Positions 35,578 through 47,470 are shown, counted from the stretch's first letter. The stretch: DNA of 64,000 nucleotides from Pseudomonas sp. Leaf48 (GCF_001421885.1 NZ_LMLH01000002.1:7813-71812), one strand, 5' to 3'. Numbers and translations are program-made. The notes: generated by a model not told the origin, from the letters alone.

Positions 35578-37668
35578 TCAATCGTCGCCAGAAGAGCCGA
35601 TCTCCAAGAGCGCCGCATCATTGCCTAAAGGTACGCTGACATATGGGGTCCCGTCCTCCATCGGCCAAGGACAGATCTGAACTGTCCAAAGTAGGCGTTC
35701 TACATGCCTGCTGAGCGCAAAGATGTTTTCACTCGTGAACTGACCATCGGCATCATACAAATTACGGAGATCACGAGCGAACAACTCCAACCAAAAGTTC
35801 AAGTCATAGGCTTTCAAATCACCCGGTAAAGATGAGCCCGGGAATACATCTTGAGAGGGCAGGCCATCTCGATGTCCTAGCCACTGCGCCGCATGCGTCA
35901 GGACAAAAGAGATATGCGGCAAAGCTTCGCCGAGCAAGTTCTCCAAACTATTGCTGACTCTGTAGGCGAGCCTAGCCTTAGCGATCGCTTCGTGCGCTGC
36001 TGCTAAACTATCCCTGACTAAGGTAGCGTAGCGCTCACCAGCCTTAGGATCGCAGAACGCGCTCTCTCTTGCCCCGAAATAGCTACCTGGCGCTGCTGAG
36101 ACACTTGAGTGGAGCATTCTGGTGATCTCGTCGGGTGTTGCCACCGAGATGCCTTTGAGTTGCGCCTCGTAACGCTCGGTGTGCCCGAGGTCAGCTAGCA
36201 TATTCAAAATCAGGTGGATGGCAGACGTCCGATTATCTTCGTCATCAGAGAGCAGCCAGTCAGCGATCACGGAGTCAATTACGATATGTGACTTGGACTC
36301 GCCTCCACGAAACACCTGGACGGACTTAGCGACCGGGCGACCGTAATCGCGAGGCTGGCTTTCGCTGGGGCTAATAGCTTCGTCGCCACGATCAAGCCCC
36401 AGCAAGGCGGCAGGATAGTCGAACGCGAACGTAATGCCATCAAGGGTCGCTAAGGGAATGCCCCTGCCCATCTCGTGGACGATGACCTTGATTATTTCGC
36501 CGAGTCTAGTGGCGATTTCAGAGTCTGCGAAGTCCAAGCAGGTTAGCGAAAAGGAGAACGACGCAAGGTCCTCAGTTTCACTGACTCGAGGCTCCACTGG
36601 GATTCCGCTTACTTTCACACCTCCGGTACGTCGCCGAAAACCCGACAGCGCCTTGTCGACACTAGCCCGGATCGCCTTAGCAGGTCTTTGTCCGATCAAG
36701 TCGGAAAGGCCTGCACCATCGTCGGCGCAGCGCGAGATAAAAAAGCTGTCGCTGCAAGCGACGCTTCCAGCGTTCAGGGACTTCACCTCAATGGGTGCTT
36801 TGACCCCTGCCCAACCGACGAGAATCCGATCATGCGAAAGAGGCAGGATTACAAGCTCAACCTTTTCCCGATCACTTAACAGCAGCGGCGCGAAATCCTG
36901 CCCCTTCTCACGCGCCAGCACAACACAGTCAGGCAGCACCGCTCCCACGACCTCTTGAGTGCTCCACGATAACTCCGCCAATCTCTCTTCCCAACGACTG
37001 TTCTGAATGGCTTCCAGCGACTTATTGTGGGCCTCGCGGATCTGGACCGGGATATTCTTCGTCATCTCAGTAAGTGCCTGAACAATCATAGGTCCGGCCC
37101 CCGCAAAGAACGAGTCGAAGCGCTCCCGAGACATGAAGCTGAGCATCCGGCGTGCAAGAGGATGCGGAATAGCTAGCGCGTCGAGGGGGAGCGACTTTAA
37201 AGCGTCGTCGACCCCGCCTTGGAAGGCCGCAGCACCGCCAAGCTTGTCCAAGTCGATATGGTCCCGTACGACGTTCGGGTCGGAGAGCACTGGAATTGCT
37301 GCATTGAAGATCTGCACCGCACCTTGCTCGAATACTGATCGCACATGAGCGGTTCTTAACATCAGATGGGTCGTTAGACGCGCTGCAACTTTTGGGTCAA
37401 TCGGCTCATCAACCGGCGCTCTTCTCAATGCCGAAAGCTCACCATCAAGTCCGCCTTCAATCGCCGTAATCACGTCGTCCAATGTCTCTACGCCATCAGC
37501 TCGGAGCTTGGAGTAAAAATACTCGCCTACCCCGACATCTCGTATCCCGACTAAACGCGCCCGGGCACCACGTCGATGCAGCCAAGTACGCTCAGCGTCG
37601 CAATGTGGGTCGTAAAGGAAACCACGCTGAAGAAACCGTGGGACATAGTGCTGACGCTTTCCGGCCAT
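35578..37668 (-). CDS. large DUF4238-domain protein, candidate defence gene
   Basis: A 696-residue soluble protein. Residues 5-13 (RQHYVPRFL) are the hallmark of DUF4238, whose usual proteins are about 250-400 residues; here the domain seems to span the first 300 residues and a further 400-residue region of unknown type follows (HMGRG..-like helices, then YRVSNSLENLLGEALPHISF). Codon use is more GC-rich than the CBASS-like genes, suggesting a separate origin. It is the last gene before attR, a usual place for swapped cargo. DUF4238 proteins occur in mobile and defence islands, but no mechanism is established. The start at 37668 has a distant GGAGG. Confidence 0.8.
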   Translation of the reverse strand: MAGKRQHYVPRFLQRGFLYDPHCDAERTWLHRRGARARLVGIRDVGVGEYFYSKLRADGVETLDDVITAIEGGLDGELSALRRAPVDEPIDPKVAARLTTHLMLRTAHVRSVFEQGAVQIFNAAIPVLSDPNVVRDHIDLDKLGGAAAFQGGVDDALKSLPLDALAIPHPLARRMLSFMSRERFDSFFAGAGPMIVQALTEMTKNIPVQIREAHNKSLEAIQNSRWEERLAELSWSTQEVVGAVLPDCVVLAREKGQDFAPLLLSDREKVELVILPLSHDRILVGWAGVKAPIEVKSLNAGSVACSDSFFISRCADDGAGLSDLIGQRPAKAIRASVDKALSGFRRRTGGVKVSGIPVEPRVSETEDLASFSFSLTCLDFADSEIATRLGEIIKVIVHEMGRGIPLATLDGITFAFDYPAALLGLDRGDEAISPSESQPRDYGRPVAKSVQVFRGGESKSHIVIDSVIADWLLSDDEDNRTSAIHLILNMLADLGHTERYEAQLKGISVATPDEITRMLHSSVSAAPGSYFGARESAFCDPKAGERYATLVRDSLAAAHEAIAKARLAYRVSNSLENLLGEALPHISFVLTHAAQWLGHRDGLPSQDVFPGSSLPGDLKAYDLNFWLELFARDLRNLYDADGQFTSENIFALSRHVERLLWTVQICPWPMEDGTPYVSVPLGNDAALLEIGSSGDD

Positions 37669-37899
37669 AACGTTCTGTTCGCCTCCCTATCTAGTGATGT
37701 TGACCATCCTGACGGAAAATCTATGGTCAACACAAATGCAACTAGCGGCCTAGGGTAAGGAGTCGAGGCTGGCAAATGATGAAGGGCTAGAAAAAGCATT
37801 ACCCACTAGGGGCGTAGGCACGATTAAAGAACTGGGCGAGAGAAAAATGATCAAGGTAAGATCGTCAGCACAGTGCACCACTTAGGTGTACCTAAACGC

Positions 37900-37910
37900 T
37901 GTCACACTTC
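37900..37910 (+). repeat. TGTCACACTTC, candidate integrase arm site (right end)
   Basis: Matches the TGTCACACTT repeats beside the integrase gene and lies 47 bp inside the right ffs copy in the same orientation. One copy only. Confidence 0.45.
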
Positions 37911-37923
37911 GAGATTTTTTACT

Positions 37924-37946
37924 GAAAAATCCTTGAGGATTCAAGG
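37924..37946 (-). terminator. island-borne terminator after intact ffs
   Basis: Minus strand: CCTTGA, ATCC loop, TCAAGG, then ATTTTT. It lies 11 bp past the att repeat in the island, so the island supplies a 3' end signal for the interrupted RNA gene. Confidence 0.7.
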
Positions 37947-37960
37947 ACTTAGAGATAGGT

Positions 37961-38070
37961 GGTAACCCCACCAGCCACACCCCGGCACACAATGTTCCCG
38001 CTGTGGCTGCTGCCTTCCGGCTCTGACCAGGTTCACGGGTAATCGTTGCGGGGGGACCGATGGGGTCACC
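37961..38070 (-). ncRNA. ffs: 4.5S RNA (bacterial SRP RNA), intact copy; its 3' part is attR
   Basis: Minus strand starts GGTGACCCC and ends GGGGTTACC, which pair. The apical SRP domain is present (GGTCAGAGCCGGAAGGCAGC) with the GGAA tetraloop, and the GUGUGCCGGGGUGUGGCUGG side follows. It binds Ffh for co-translational membrane targeting and is essential. The 5' end with promoter is core DNA; the 3' end comes from the island, which rebuilds the gene on integration. The att repeat spans 37957-38032. Confidence 0.93.
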
Positions 38071-38102
38071 ATAACGACGCTCACCTGTCGGCGAGCCGCG
38101 CC

Positions 38103-38130
38103 ATTGTACCTATCTGAGACGAAGTTACAA
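38103..38130 (-). promoter_or_regulatory. ffs promoter
   Basis: On the minus strand, TTGTAA (38130-38125) and TACAAT (38108-38103) are spaced by 16 bp, ahead of the 4.5S 5' end by about 30 bp. This promoter is on the chromosome side, so it stays with the intact copy. Confidence 0.6.
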
Positions 38131-38221
38131 CTGTTCGGACGGATTAAAAAAAATGAGTCGCTTCAAGGACATGCGCAGAAGTGGAAAGATTGTCCGAACG
38201 CGGCCCGCACGACGGCTGCGC

Positions 38222-39388
38222 CTACAGATCCTGCAGCACCTCGTCCGCCCTGCCGCCTTCCTGCTGGATCACCAGGTGGATGAAGTGCAGCTTGGCGATC
38301 ACCGCCGGCGGCAGCACGAATGGATAGAAATCCGGCTGCCCCATGCTGCGGGACAGTTCGTTGAGCATTCCGGCCAGTTCGATCCATGCGTTGACGAACG
38401 CCAGAAATGCCGCGCCCCCGGGGTGTTGCGGGTCGTAAAGGGTGCCAGGCGCAAACGGCTGGAAGTCGAGATCCAGCTCCCTGGCACTCATGCCGAATCC
38501 CTGTGCCGTGTCCACCGCGTCCATCATGTGCAGGTAGTGGGCCCAGGTTTCCGCCCAGTCTTCCCATGGGTGCATGGTGGCGTAGGCGCTGACGTAATGC
38601 TGTGGCCAGTCCGGCGGTGCGCCCTGCTGATAATGCCGCTCGAGCGCATCGGTGTAGCTCGTACGCTCGTCGCCGAACAGCCCGCGAAACGCCTCCAGCC
38701 AATAGCTGCCTCCGATCAGTCGATCCCAGTAGTAATGCCCGACCTCGTGACGAAAATGCCCGAGCAGCGTGCGATAGGGCTCGTGCATCTGCACCCGCAC
38801 CTGTTCGCGGTGAACGTCGTCGGCTTCGTTGATATCAAGGGTGATCAGGCCGTTGGCATGCCCGGTGGTGGGCGGTTTGCCGTCGAGGTCGACGCCGATA
38901 AAATCGAACGCCAGCCCGGCCGTTTCGTCCACGGTTTTCGGGATGACCTGCAGGCCCAGGCTGATCAGTTGCGCGACCAGCCGTCGTTTCGCGGTTTCGA
39001 CCTTGCACCAGCGTTCGTGATTTTGCGCGATCGTCAGGTCGGGAATGGTGCGGTTCAGGCTGCAGGCGATGCACAGCAGGTCGCGACCGGTGTCCGGGAG
39101 CAACCAATTGCACGCAGCGGGCGAATCGAGGTTGGCACAGCGGCGGAACAAGCCCGCTTCGGGGTCGGCATCAAGTAACCAGTTGTCCGGCTGAACGCCG
39201 GGCTGCAGCGAGGATAGACGGCCGAGTTGTGGCTGATAGCCCAGGGCGGCCGAACAGGCCAGGCACTGACTGTTGCGGAAAAACAGCGACTGCCCGCAAC
39301 GACAGGGCCAGACCTTGCTGTTGCGCGAATTTTGCGCCGTGAAGGGGGCGCTGATTCGCGAAGTCAGCTGTTCGAAAAAACGGTGCAT
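38222..39388 (-). CDS. putative zinc-binding metallopeptidase family protein
   Basis: A 388-residue protein with an N-terminal zinc ribbon (WPCRCGQ..CLAC) and a catalytic-type HFRHEVGHYYWDRL segment containing HExGH. The C-terminal half continues WEDWAETWAHYLHMMD, also typical of this family. The substrate is unknown; no signal peptide, so probably cytoplasmic. It is the first core gene to the right of the island and is common beside ffs in pseudomonads. Confidence 0.85.
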   Translation of the reverse strand: MHRFFEQLTSRISAPFTAQNSRNSKVWPCRCGQSLFFRNSQCLACSAALGYQPQLGRLSSLQPGVQPDNWLLDADPEAGLFRRCANLDSPAACNWLLPDTGRDLLCIACSLNRTIPDLTIAQNHERWCKVETAKRRLVAQLISLGLQVIPKTVDETAGLAFDFIGVDLDGKPPTTGHANGLITLDINEADDVHREQVRVQMHEPYRTLLGHFRHEVGHYYWDRLIGGSYWLEAFRGLFGDERTSYTDALERHYQQGAPPDWPQHYVSAYATMHPWEDWAETWAHYLHMMDAVDTAQGFGMSARELDLDFQPFAPGTLYDPQHPGGAAFLAFVNAWIELAGMLNELSRSMGQPDFYPFVLPPAVIAKLHFIHLVIQQEGGRADEVLQDL

Positions 39389-39436
39389 GGCGATCTCTCC
39401 CTGGGGCTTGCCAAGACTAGATCATTGCGGTGAGCG

Positions 39437-39514
39437 GATCGTTCCCACGCTTTTTTGTGGGAATACTGCCTCGGACGCTCCGCGCCCGCAGTGACGCAGA
39501 GCGTGGGAACGATC
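39437..39514. repeat. inverted repeat element between ligA and the peptidase gene
   Basis: GATCGTTCCCACGCT (39437-39451) is the exact reverse complement of AGCGTGGGAACGATC (39500-39514). The centre holds CGGACGCTCCGCG. This is a short palindromic intergenic element distinct from the main REP type; it overlaps no gene. Confidence 0.8.
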
Positions 39515-39516
39515 AA

Positions 39517-41886
<2,370 letters not shown>

Positions 41887-41940
41887 TTAAAGCAAAAGAG
41901 CAGCCGAGGCTGCTCTAATCTTATCTGCGATCTCTTGCCT

Positions 41941-42795
41941 TTATCGTTTCTGGGTCAAGGCGCGGCGCTCGAACTCGACGATGCGCTGACGGTAATGCTC
42001 GATCGTCTGGGCGGTCAGTACGCTGCGCTGGTCGTCCTTCAGTTCGCCGTTCAGCTCCTGGGACAGTTTGCGTGCCGCTGCCACCATCACATCGAAGGCT
42101 TGCTTGGGATGACGCGGGCCAGGCAGACCGAGGAAGAAGCTCACCGCCGGCGTGCTGAAGTGGTCGATGTCGTCCAGATCGAATACGCCAGGCTTGACCG
42201 CGTTGGCCATGGAGAACAGCACTTCGCCGTTACCCGCCATGCTTTCGTGGCGATGGAAGATGTCCATTTCGCCAAAGCGCAGACCGCTTTCCAGAATGTT
42301 CTGCAACAATGCCGGGCCCTTGAAGCCGGCGGCGTCACGGCAGATCACACTGATCACCAGCACTTCTTCGGCTTGCGCCTGATCTTTTTCGCTGGCCGAA
42401 CCACCCACCTTGGTGTCATCCGGGAAATCGTCGTCACGGCTGCTGAAGCTCGGGCCGCCGTCCAGGTCCAGGCTGAGGTTCATGTCGCCCTGGGAAGGCT
42501 CGCCATGCCCACGCTTGCCACGCTTGGAACCCGACTCGCGAGGTTCACGGGCCGGCATGCTCACCGACGGCAGATCCTGCTCGTCGAGCTGCGGCTCTTT
42601 ATGCGTATCCAGCACGCGCGGCGGGCCCAACAGCTCGGCGCTGGTGTCCTCGTCGGGCAGGTTGGACAGATTTCGATCCAGGCGGAATTTCAGTTTTCCC
42701 TTGCCACCGCGCATGCGGCGCCAGCCATCGAAAAGAATACCGGCAATGACAATGATGCCGATGACGATCAGCCACTCGCGCAGACCGATTTCCAT
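41941..42795 (-). CDS. zipA: cell division protein ZipA
   Basis: A 284-residue protein that ties FtsZ to the membrane. The N-terminal helix (about residues 8-23, [15 protein letters not shown]) is followed by a charged linker rich in Asp, Arg and Pro, and the FtsZ-binding domain ([20 protein letters not shown] onwards). It lies between smc and ligA as in other pseudomonads. Region 42796-43052 upstream holds nothing recognised. Confidence 0.94.
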   Translation of the reverse strand: MEIGLREWLIVIGIIVIAGILFDGWRRMRGGKGKLKFRLDRNLSNLPDEDTSAELLGPPRVLDTHKEPQLDEQDLPSVSMPAREPRESGSKRGKRGHGEPSQGDMNLSLDLDGGPSFSSRDDDFPDDTKVGGSASEKDQAQAEEVLVISVICRDAAGFKGPALLQNILESGLRFGEMDIFHRHESMAGNGEVLFSMANAVKPGVFDLDDIDHFSTPAVSFFLGLPGPRHPKQAFDVMVAAARKLSQELNGELKDDQRSVLTAQTIEHYRQRIVEFERRALTQKR

Positions 42796-43052
42796 GTAAT
42801 CCCGTGCCTCTATAAAAAATGCTGAAAAATAAGGGGTTTACAACCTGTAAACCGCTTTAAAACGTGGCGCCAACTCTATGTTCTGACAGGCGTTTTGCCC
42901 ACGTATACGAAAAATTGACATTAAACTAGCACGACCAAAGGCAACTTTACACCGTCTACCACCTTGGCTTGCGCGAATATGTCGAATTGCCAGCAAGTCA
43001 AAACCAGTAAAAAAGTCCGATAGACCGCAATTCCCGTCCTTCAACCTGCGGT

Positions 43053-46000
43053 TCAGGCGTCCACCATCGCCATCGCCTCCTCGACATCTACCGCCACCAG
43101 ACGCGAACAACCGGGTTCATGCATCGTCACCCCCATCAGTTGATCGGCCATTTCCATGGCGATCTTGTTGTGGGTGATGTAGATGAATTGCACCGTCTGC
43201 GACATTTCTTTGACCAGCCTTGCGTAGCGTCCAACGTTAGCGTCATCCAGTGGTGCGTCAACTTCATCGAGCATGCAGAACGGCGCCGGGTTCAACTTGA
43301 AGATCGCAAAAACCAGGGCCAATGCGGTCAGGGCTTTTTCGCCACCGGAGAGCAAATGGATGGTGCTGTTCTTCTTCCCGGGCGGTTGCGCCATGATTGT
43401 CACCCCTGTATCGAGTAGATCTTCGCCCGTCAGTTCCAAATACGCGCGTCCTCCACCGAAAACTTTTGGGAAAAGCGCCTGTAAACCGCCGTTGATCTGA
43501 TCAAAGGTATCCTTGAAGCGGTTGCGGGTTTCCTTGTCGATCTTGCGAATCACGTTCTCGAGCGTCTCGAGGGCTTCGACCAGATCGGCGTCCTGGGCAT
43601 CCAGATAACGTTTACGCTCCGATTGTTGCTGGTATTCGTCGATGGCCGCGAGGTTGATCGCGCCCAGGCGCTGAATCCGCGCGGCAATGCGCTCAAGCTC
43701 TTCTTCGGCGTCTTTCTCGCTGGCCTCGGGCGTCAGCGTGGCGAGCACGCCATGCAGGTCGTAACCGTCTTCCAGCAATTGATCCTGCAAAGTCTTGCGG
43801 CGCACGGTAAGGGCCTGCCATTCCATGCGCTGCTGCTCGAGCTGGCCGCGAATCAGCTGCGATTGCTGCTCGGCCTGGTTGCGTCGTTTCTCGGCGTCGC
43901 GCAATTCGCGGTCGGCGTCTTCGAGAGCGATCTGTGCGGTCTTGAGCTCTTCGTCGACGCTCATGCGCTTGTCGAGCAATTCTTCGAGTTTCAGGCGCAG
44001 CTCTTCCAGCGGCGCCTCGCCCTCCTCCAGATTCAGGCTCAATTGCTCGCGCTTTTCGGTCAGGCGTTCGGACTGCATTTCCAGCCGCTCGAGCGCCTGG
44101 CGCGTCGAGTCGTGCTGGGCCTTGAGCGAGCCCAGGCGCACGGCCAGTTGATGAGCGTGATCCTTGTGCTGGCGCGCCTCCTGACGCACCCGGTCAAGGC
44201 GCTCGCGCAAGCTATCGCGCTGGGCCAGCAGCAACTCGCGCTGCTCGGTGTCCAGGGCCATGCTGTCGAGGGCTTCCTGCAATTGCAGGCGGGCCTCGCC
44301 GATGTTTTCGTGCTCCAGGGCGCGCTGCTCGTCCAGCTCGATGAGCTCGTCGTCGAGGCGGGTGCGGCGCAGGGTCAACTGCTCGGCCTTGGCTTTGCCG
44401 GCGGACAACTGCGCCTTGAGTTCGCCCTGCTGACGCGCCTCGTCCTGAAGCAGGCGGCGCAAATGCTCGCGACCGTTTTCCTGTTGACGCTGTTGCGCCC
44501 GCAGGTTTTGCAGTTGGGCTTCCAGTGTTTCCACTGCGGCCTCGCGCTCTTCGCGCTCAAGGCTCAGTTGCTGGATTTCCTGACCACGGGCCAGCACGCC
44601 GCTTTCCGCTTCGCTGGCCCGGCGCACACGCAGGAAGTGTCGACCGACCCAGTAACCGTCGCGACTGATCAGGCTCTGGCCCGCGGCCAGTTGAGCGCGC
44701 AAGGCCAGGGCCTGCTCCAGACTGTCGACTGGCTTGACCTGCCCCAGCCAGGGCGACAGATCAATCTGCGCCTCGACCTTGTCAAGCAGGCTGCCCGGCA
44801 CCCGCACACCATCGCCGGCGGGACTCAGCAAGCGCAGATCGCCCTGGGCAAACCCGGACAGATCGAAATCGTTGAAATCATCCACCAGCACCGCTTGCAG
44901 GTCGGCGCCGAGCACGGTTTCCACCGCCAGCTCCCAGCCCGCCTCAACCTTCAGGCCTTCGGCCAGGCGCGGACGATTCGCCAGGTTCTGCTCGCGCAGC
45001 CATTCGGCGGTGCCGGTGCCAGGATCGAGCGCGGCTTGCTGCAGAGCTTCGAGGGACGCCAGGCGACCGTTGAGTCGCTGCAAATCGCCTTGGGCCTGCT
45101 GTTGCGCCGACAGCGCCTGCTGCAGTTCCTGTCGTAATTGCTCTAGCTTTTCGACCTGCGCTTCTTCGCTGGTCTGCAAATCCTCGAGCGTCGCTTCGGA
45201 TTCAGCAAGCTGCTCGCTGAGCTCCATGATCGCCGCGTCTTCCGGGTCGGCCGACAGCAAGGCGCGTTCCTCACCCAGACGTTTCTGACGATCGGCCAGG
45301 CGCTCCAGGCTGGTTTCCAGCTGCTGGATCCGCGACTGCTGCACTTCGGCCTGACGCCGGGGTTCGGCGGCGGTGAGGTTGAAGGTGTCCCACTGCTCCT
45401 GCCAGCCATGCATGGTGGTTTCGGATTCTTCCAGCGCGGCGGCGGCCTCTTCGGCGGCGGCACTGGTGACTTCCTGCTCGGGCGTGAGCATGTCCAGCTC
45501 TTCGCCCAGGGTCAGCAACAGCGTGCGGTCGTGGCCCAGGTGGGATTCGGTTTCCAGGCGGGCACGCTCGGCCTCTTTCAGATCATCCTGCAACTGGCGC
45601 AGGCGTTGCTGACCATGCTGGATACTCTGCTCGACCCGGGCGATGTCGCCGCCAACCGAATAGAAGCGCCCCTGCACCAGATTGAAGCGTTCGGAGAGGT
45701 CGTGGTGGCCGTCGCGCAAGCGTTCGATGCTCGCATCGGCATTGCGCTGTTCGGCCACCAGGGCTTCGAAGGAAACTTCCTGGTTGCCGATGATCGCTTC
45801 GCGCTGGCCGACCTGATCGTTCAGCGCCTGCCAGCGCAGGGCTGACAGCTGGGCTTTGAGCTGTCGCTCCTCGCCCTTGAATTCCTGATACTTCTTGGCG
45901 GCCTCCGCCTGGCGGTGCAAGCGTTCGAGCTGACGCGCAAGCTCTTCGCGCAGGTCGGTCAGGCGCTCAAGGTTTTCGTGGGTGCGGCGGATGCGGTTTT

Positions 46001-46541
46001 CCGTCTCGCGCCGGCGCTCCTTGTACTTGGAAATGCCTGCGGCTTCTTCGATAAAGTTGCGCAGGTCTTCAGGCTTGGACTCGATCAGCTTGGAGATCAT
46101 CCCCTGCTCGATGATCGAGTAGCTGCGCGGGCCCAGGCCAGTGCCGAGGAAAATGTCGGTGATGTCGCGACGCCGGCATTTGGTGCCGTTGAGGTAATAG
46201 GTGGTCTGGCTGTCGCGGGTCACTTTGCGGCGGATGGAAATTTCCGCGTAGGCGGCGTACTCACCGAGCAAGGTGCCGTCGGAGTTGTCGAACACCAGTT
46301 CGATGCTCGCCTGGCTCACCGGCTTGCGGCTGGTCGAGCCGTTGAAGATGACGTCTGTCATCGACTCGCCGCGCAGGTTTTTGGCCGAGCTTTCGCCCAT
46401 CACCCAGCGCACGGCGTCGATGATGTTCGACTTGCCGCAACCATTGGGTCCGACCACCGCCGCCATGTTACTGGGGAAGTTCACCGTGGTCGGGTCGACG
46501 AAGGACTTGAACCCCGCCAGCTTGATGCACTTTAGCCGCAC
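43053..46541 (-). CDS. smc: chromosome segregation ATPase SMC
   Basis: A 1162-residue condensin ATPase. Walker A is GPNGCGKSN near 32; long coiled coils flank a hinge at about 500-640; the C-terminal head has LSGGEKALTALALVFAIF and Walker B FCMLDEVDAPLDD. The end (EEAMAMVDA) is intact. The start MRLKCIKLAGFKSF is the standard one. It lies only 2 bp after the GntR gene's end, in the same direction. Confidence 0.97.
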   Translation of the reverse strand: MRLKCIKLAGFKSFVDPTTVNFPSNMAAVVGPNGCGKSNIIDAVRWVMGESSAKNLRGESMTDVIFNGSTSRKPVSQASIELVFDNSDGTLLGEYAAYAEISIRRKVTRDSQTTYYLNGTKCRRRDITDIFLGTGLGPRSYSIIEQGMISKLIESKPEDLRNFIEEAAGISKYKERRRETENRIRRTHENLERLTDLREELARQLERLHRQAEAAKKYQEFKGEERQLKAQLSALRWQALNDQVGQREAIIGNQEVSFEALVAEQRNADASIERLRDGHHDLSERFNLVQGRFYSVGGDIARVEQSIQHGQQRLRQLQDDLKEAERARLETESHLGHDRTLLLTLGEELDMLTPEQEVTSAAAEEAAAALEESETTMHGWQEQWDTFNLTAAEPRRQAEVQQSRIQQLETSLERLADRQKRLGEERALLSADPEDAAIMELSEQLAESEATLEDLQTSEEAQVEKLEQLRQELQQALSAQQQAQGDLQRLNGRLASLEALQQAALDPGTGTAEWLREQNLANRPRLAEGLKVEAGWELAVETVLGADLQAVLVDDFNDFDLSGFAQGDLRLLSPAGDGVRVPGSLLDKVEAQIDLSPWLGQVKPVDSLEQALALRAQLAAGQSLISRDGYWVGRHFLRVRRASEAESGVLARGQEIQQLSLEREEREAAVETLEAQLQNLRAQQRQQENGREHLRRLLQDEARQQGELKAQLSAGKAKAEQLTLRRTRLDDELIELDEQRALEHENIGEARLQLQEALDSMALDTEQRELLLAQRDSLRERLDRVRQEARQHKDHAHQLAVRLGSLKAQHDSTRQALERLEMQSERLTEKREQLSLNLEEGEAPLEELRLKLEELLDKRMSVDEELKTAQIALEDADRELRDAEKRRNQAEQQSQLIRGQLEQQRMEWQALTVRRKTLQDQLLEDGYDLHGVLATLTPEASEKDAEEELERIAARIQRLGAINLAAIDEYQQQSERKRYLDAQDADLVEALETLENVIRKIDKETRNRFKDTFDQINGGLQALFPKVFGGGRAYLELTGEDLLDTGVTIMAQPPGKKNSTIHLLSGGEKALTALALVFAIFKLNPAPFCMLDEVDAPLDDANVGRYARLVKEMSQTVQFIYITHNKIAMEMADQLMGVTMHEPGCSRLVAVDVEEAMAMVDA

Positions 46542-46543
46542 GC

Positions 46544-47203
46544 TCAGGCGTCCGTCAGCGCGCAGATCACCAAATCGCAGCTGCGCTGGGTGTAAGCCGT
46601 CAACACTTCGCGAATCTGCGCAACGTCACGGGCGATCACGGCGGCGAGCAAGCGATCGAACAGATCGAGGAATTCGCTCATCGAAGCCTTGCGCTGATCC
46701 AGGGCGAGAAAATACGCGCGGCTCATGGCCGGTTGCAGATTTTCCACGGTTTCCTGCAGATACGGGTTATTGGCGAAGGAGTACGTGGCGCGCATCACAC
46801 TGAAACTGTCATCGACGAAGGCATGGATGTCCTGGCGTTCGTAGCTGGCCGTGAGGTGCTGCTGAATCTGCACGAAGGGCGCCAGGTCCGCCTGGGCTTT
46901 CCAGCCACTGGCCACGGCGTTGGCGAGCAGAATGTACATCTCGCTCATCAGCGTGCACAGGCTCTGTACCTTGTGCGCACTGAGCTCGGTCACATGGGCG
47001 CCGCGCCGCGGCAGGATGGCGATCAGGTGGCGTCGCTCGAGGATCAGCAACGCCTCACGGACCGAACCGCGACTGACATTGAGCGCCAGCGTGACCTTCT
47101 GTTCCTGGATGCGCTCCCCGGGCTTCATTTCGCCACGAATGATGCGCTCGGCGAGGTGGTGAGCAATTTGCTCGGCGAGGCTGTCCGGCGCCTTGAACGT
47201 CAT
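46544..47203 (-). CDS. GntR-family (FCD) transcriptional regulator, likely of xdh genes
   Basis: A 219-residue regulator: N-terminal winged helix (LAEQIAHHLAERIIRGEMKP, VSRGSVREALLILER) and a C-terminal FCD ligand-binding domain. Start at 47203 (MTFKAP) after GAAGGGA; upstream in-frame ATGs lack support. It is divergent from xdhA with two operator-like repeats between, so it probably represses or activates the purine genes in response to a purine. Its stop nearly touches smc. Confidence 0.88.
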   Translation of the reverse strand: MTFKAPDSLAEQIAHHLAERIIRGEMKPGERIQEQKVTLALNVSRGSVREALLILERRHLIAILPRRGAHVTELSAHKVQSLCTLMSEMYILLANAVASGWKAQADLAPFVQIQQHLTASYERQDIHAFVDDSFSVMRATYSFANNPYLQETVENLQPAMSRAYFLALDQRKASMSEFLDLFDRLLAAVIARDVAQIREVLTAYTQRSCDLVICALTDA

Positions 47204-47350
47204 GGTTGTCCCTTCAAACTCTTCGATCTGCACAAGCGGCGCAGTGTAGCGCAATTGCCAGGCCATGGCGGAGTGCCCGTCGGGTGGTTTTTGGCACGAT
47301 TCAAGCAAAAAAGCAGGCAGATGAACCAGGGTCAATACTGAACAAACAGG

Positions 47351-47445
47351 TTGTTAACCGCTAAAACGATCTTTCCTGACCTTACAGTCAGAAAATCATT
47401 GACCGGAAAGTCAGACCTGCTAAATTCGGTTCAATCGGTTAACAA
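47351..47445. promoter_or_regulatory. operator region between gntR and xdhA
   Basis: Two 15-bp sites share TGAC-N7-GTCAG: TGACCTTACAGTCAG (47377-47391) and TGACCGGAAAGTCAG (47400-47414), 23 bp apart. They are bracketed by TTGTTAACCG (47351-47360) and its inverse CGGTTAACAA (47436-47445). Likely GntR and possibly a second regulator bind here. Confidence 0.6.
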
Positions 47446-47470
47446 CAATAATGAGTCTGCGAGGCCATCC

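Noticed and set aside
25250..38040. Prophage or conjugative element
   Set aside because: No capsid, tail, terminase, relaxase or type IV secretion gene; only recombinases and cargo.
43623..45137. Plus-strand frame of about 500 residues opposite smc
   Set aside because: Leu/Gln-rich mirror of the SMC coiled coil; not a real gene.
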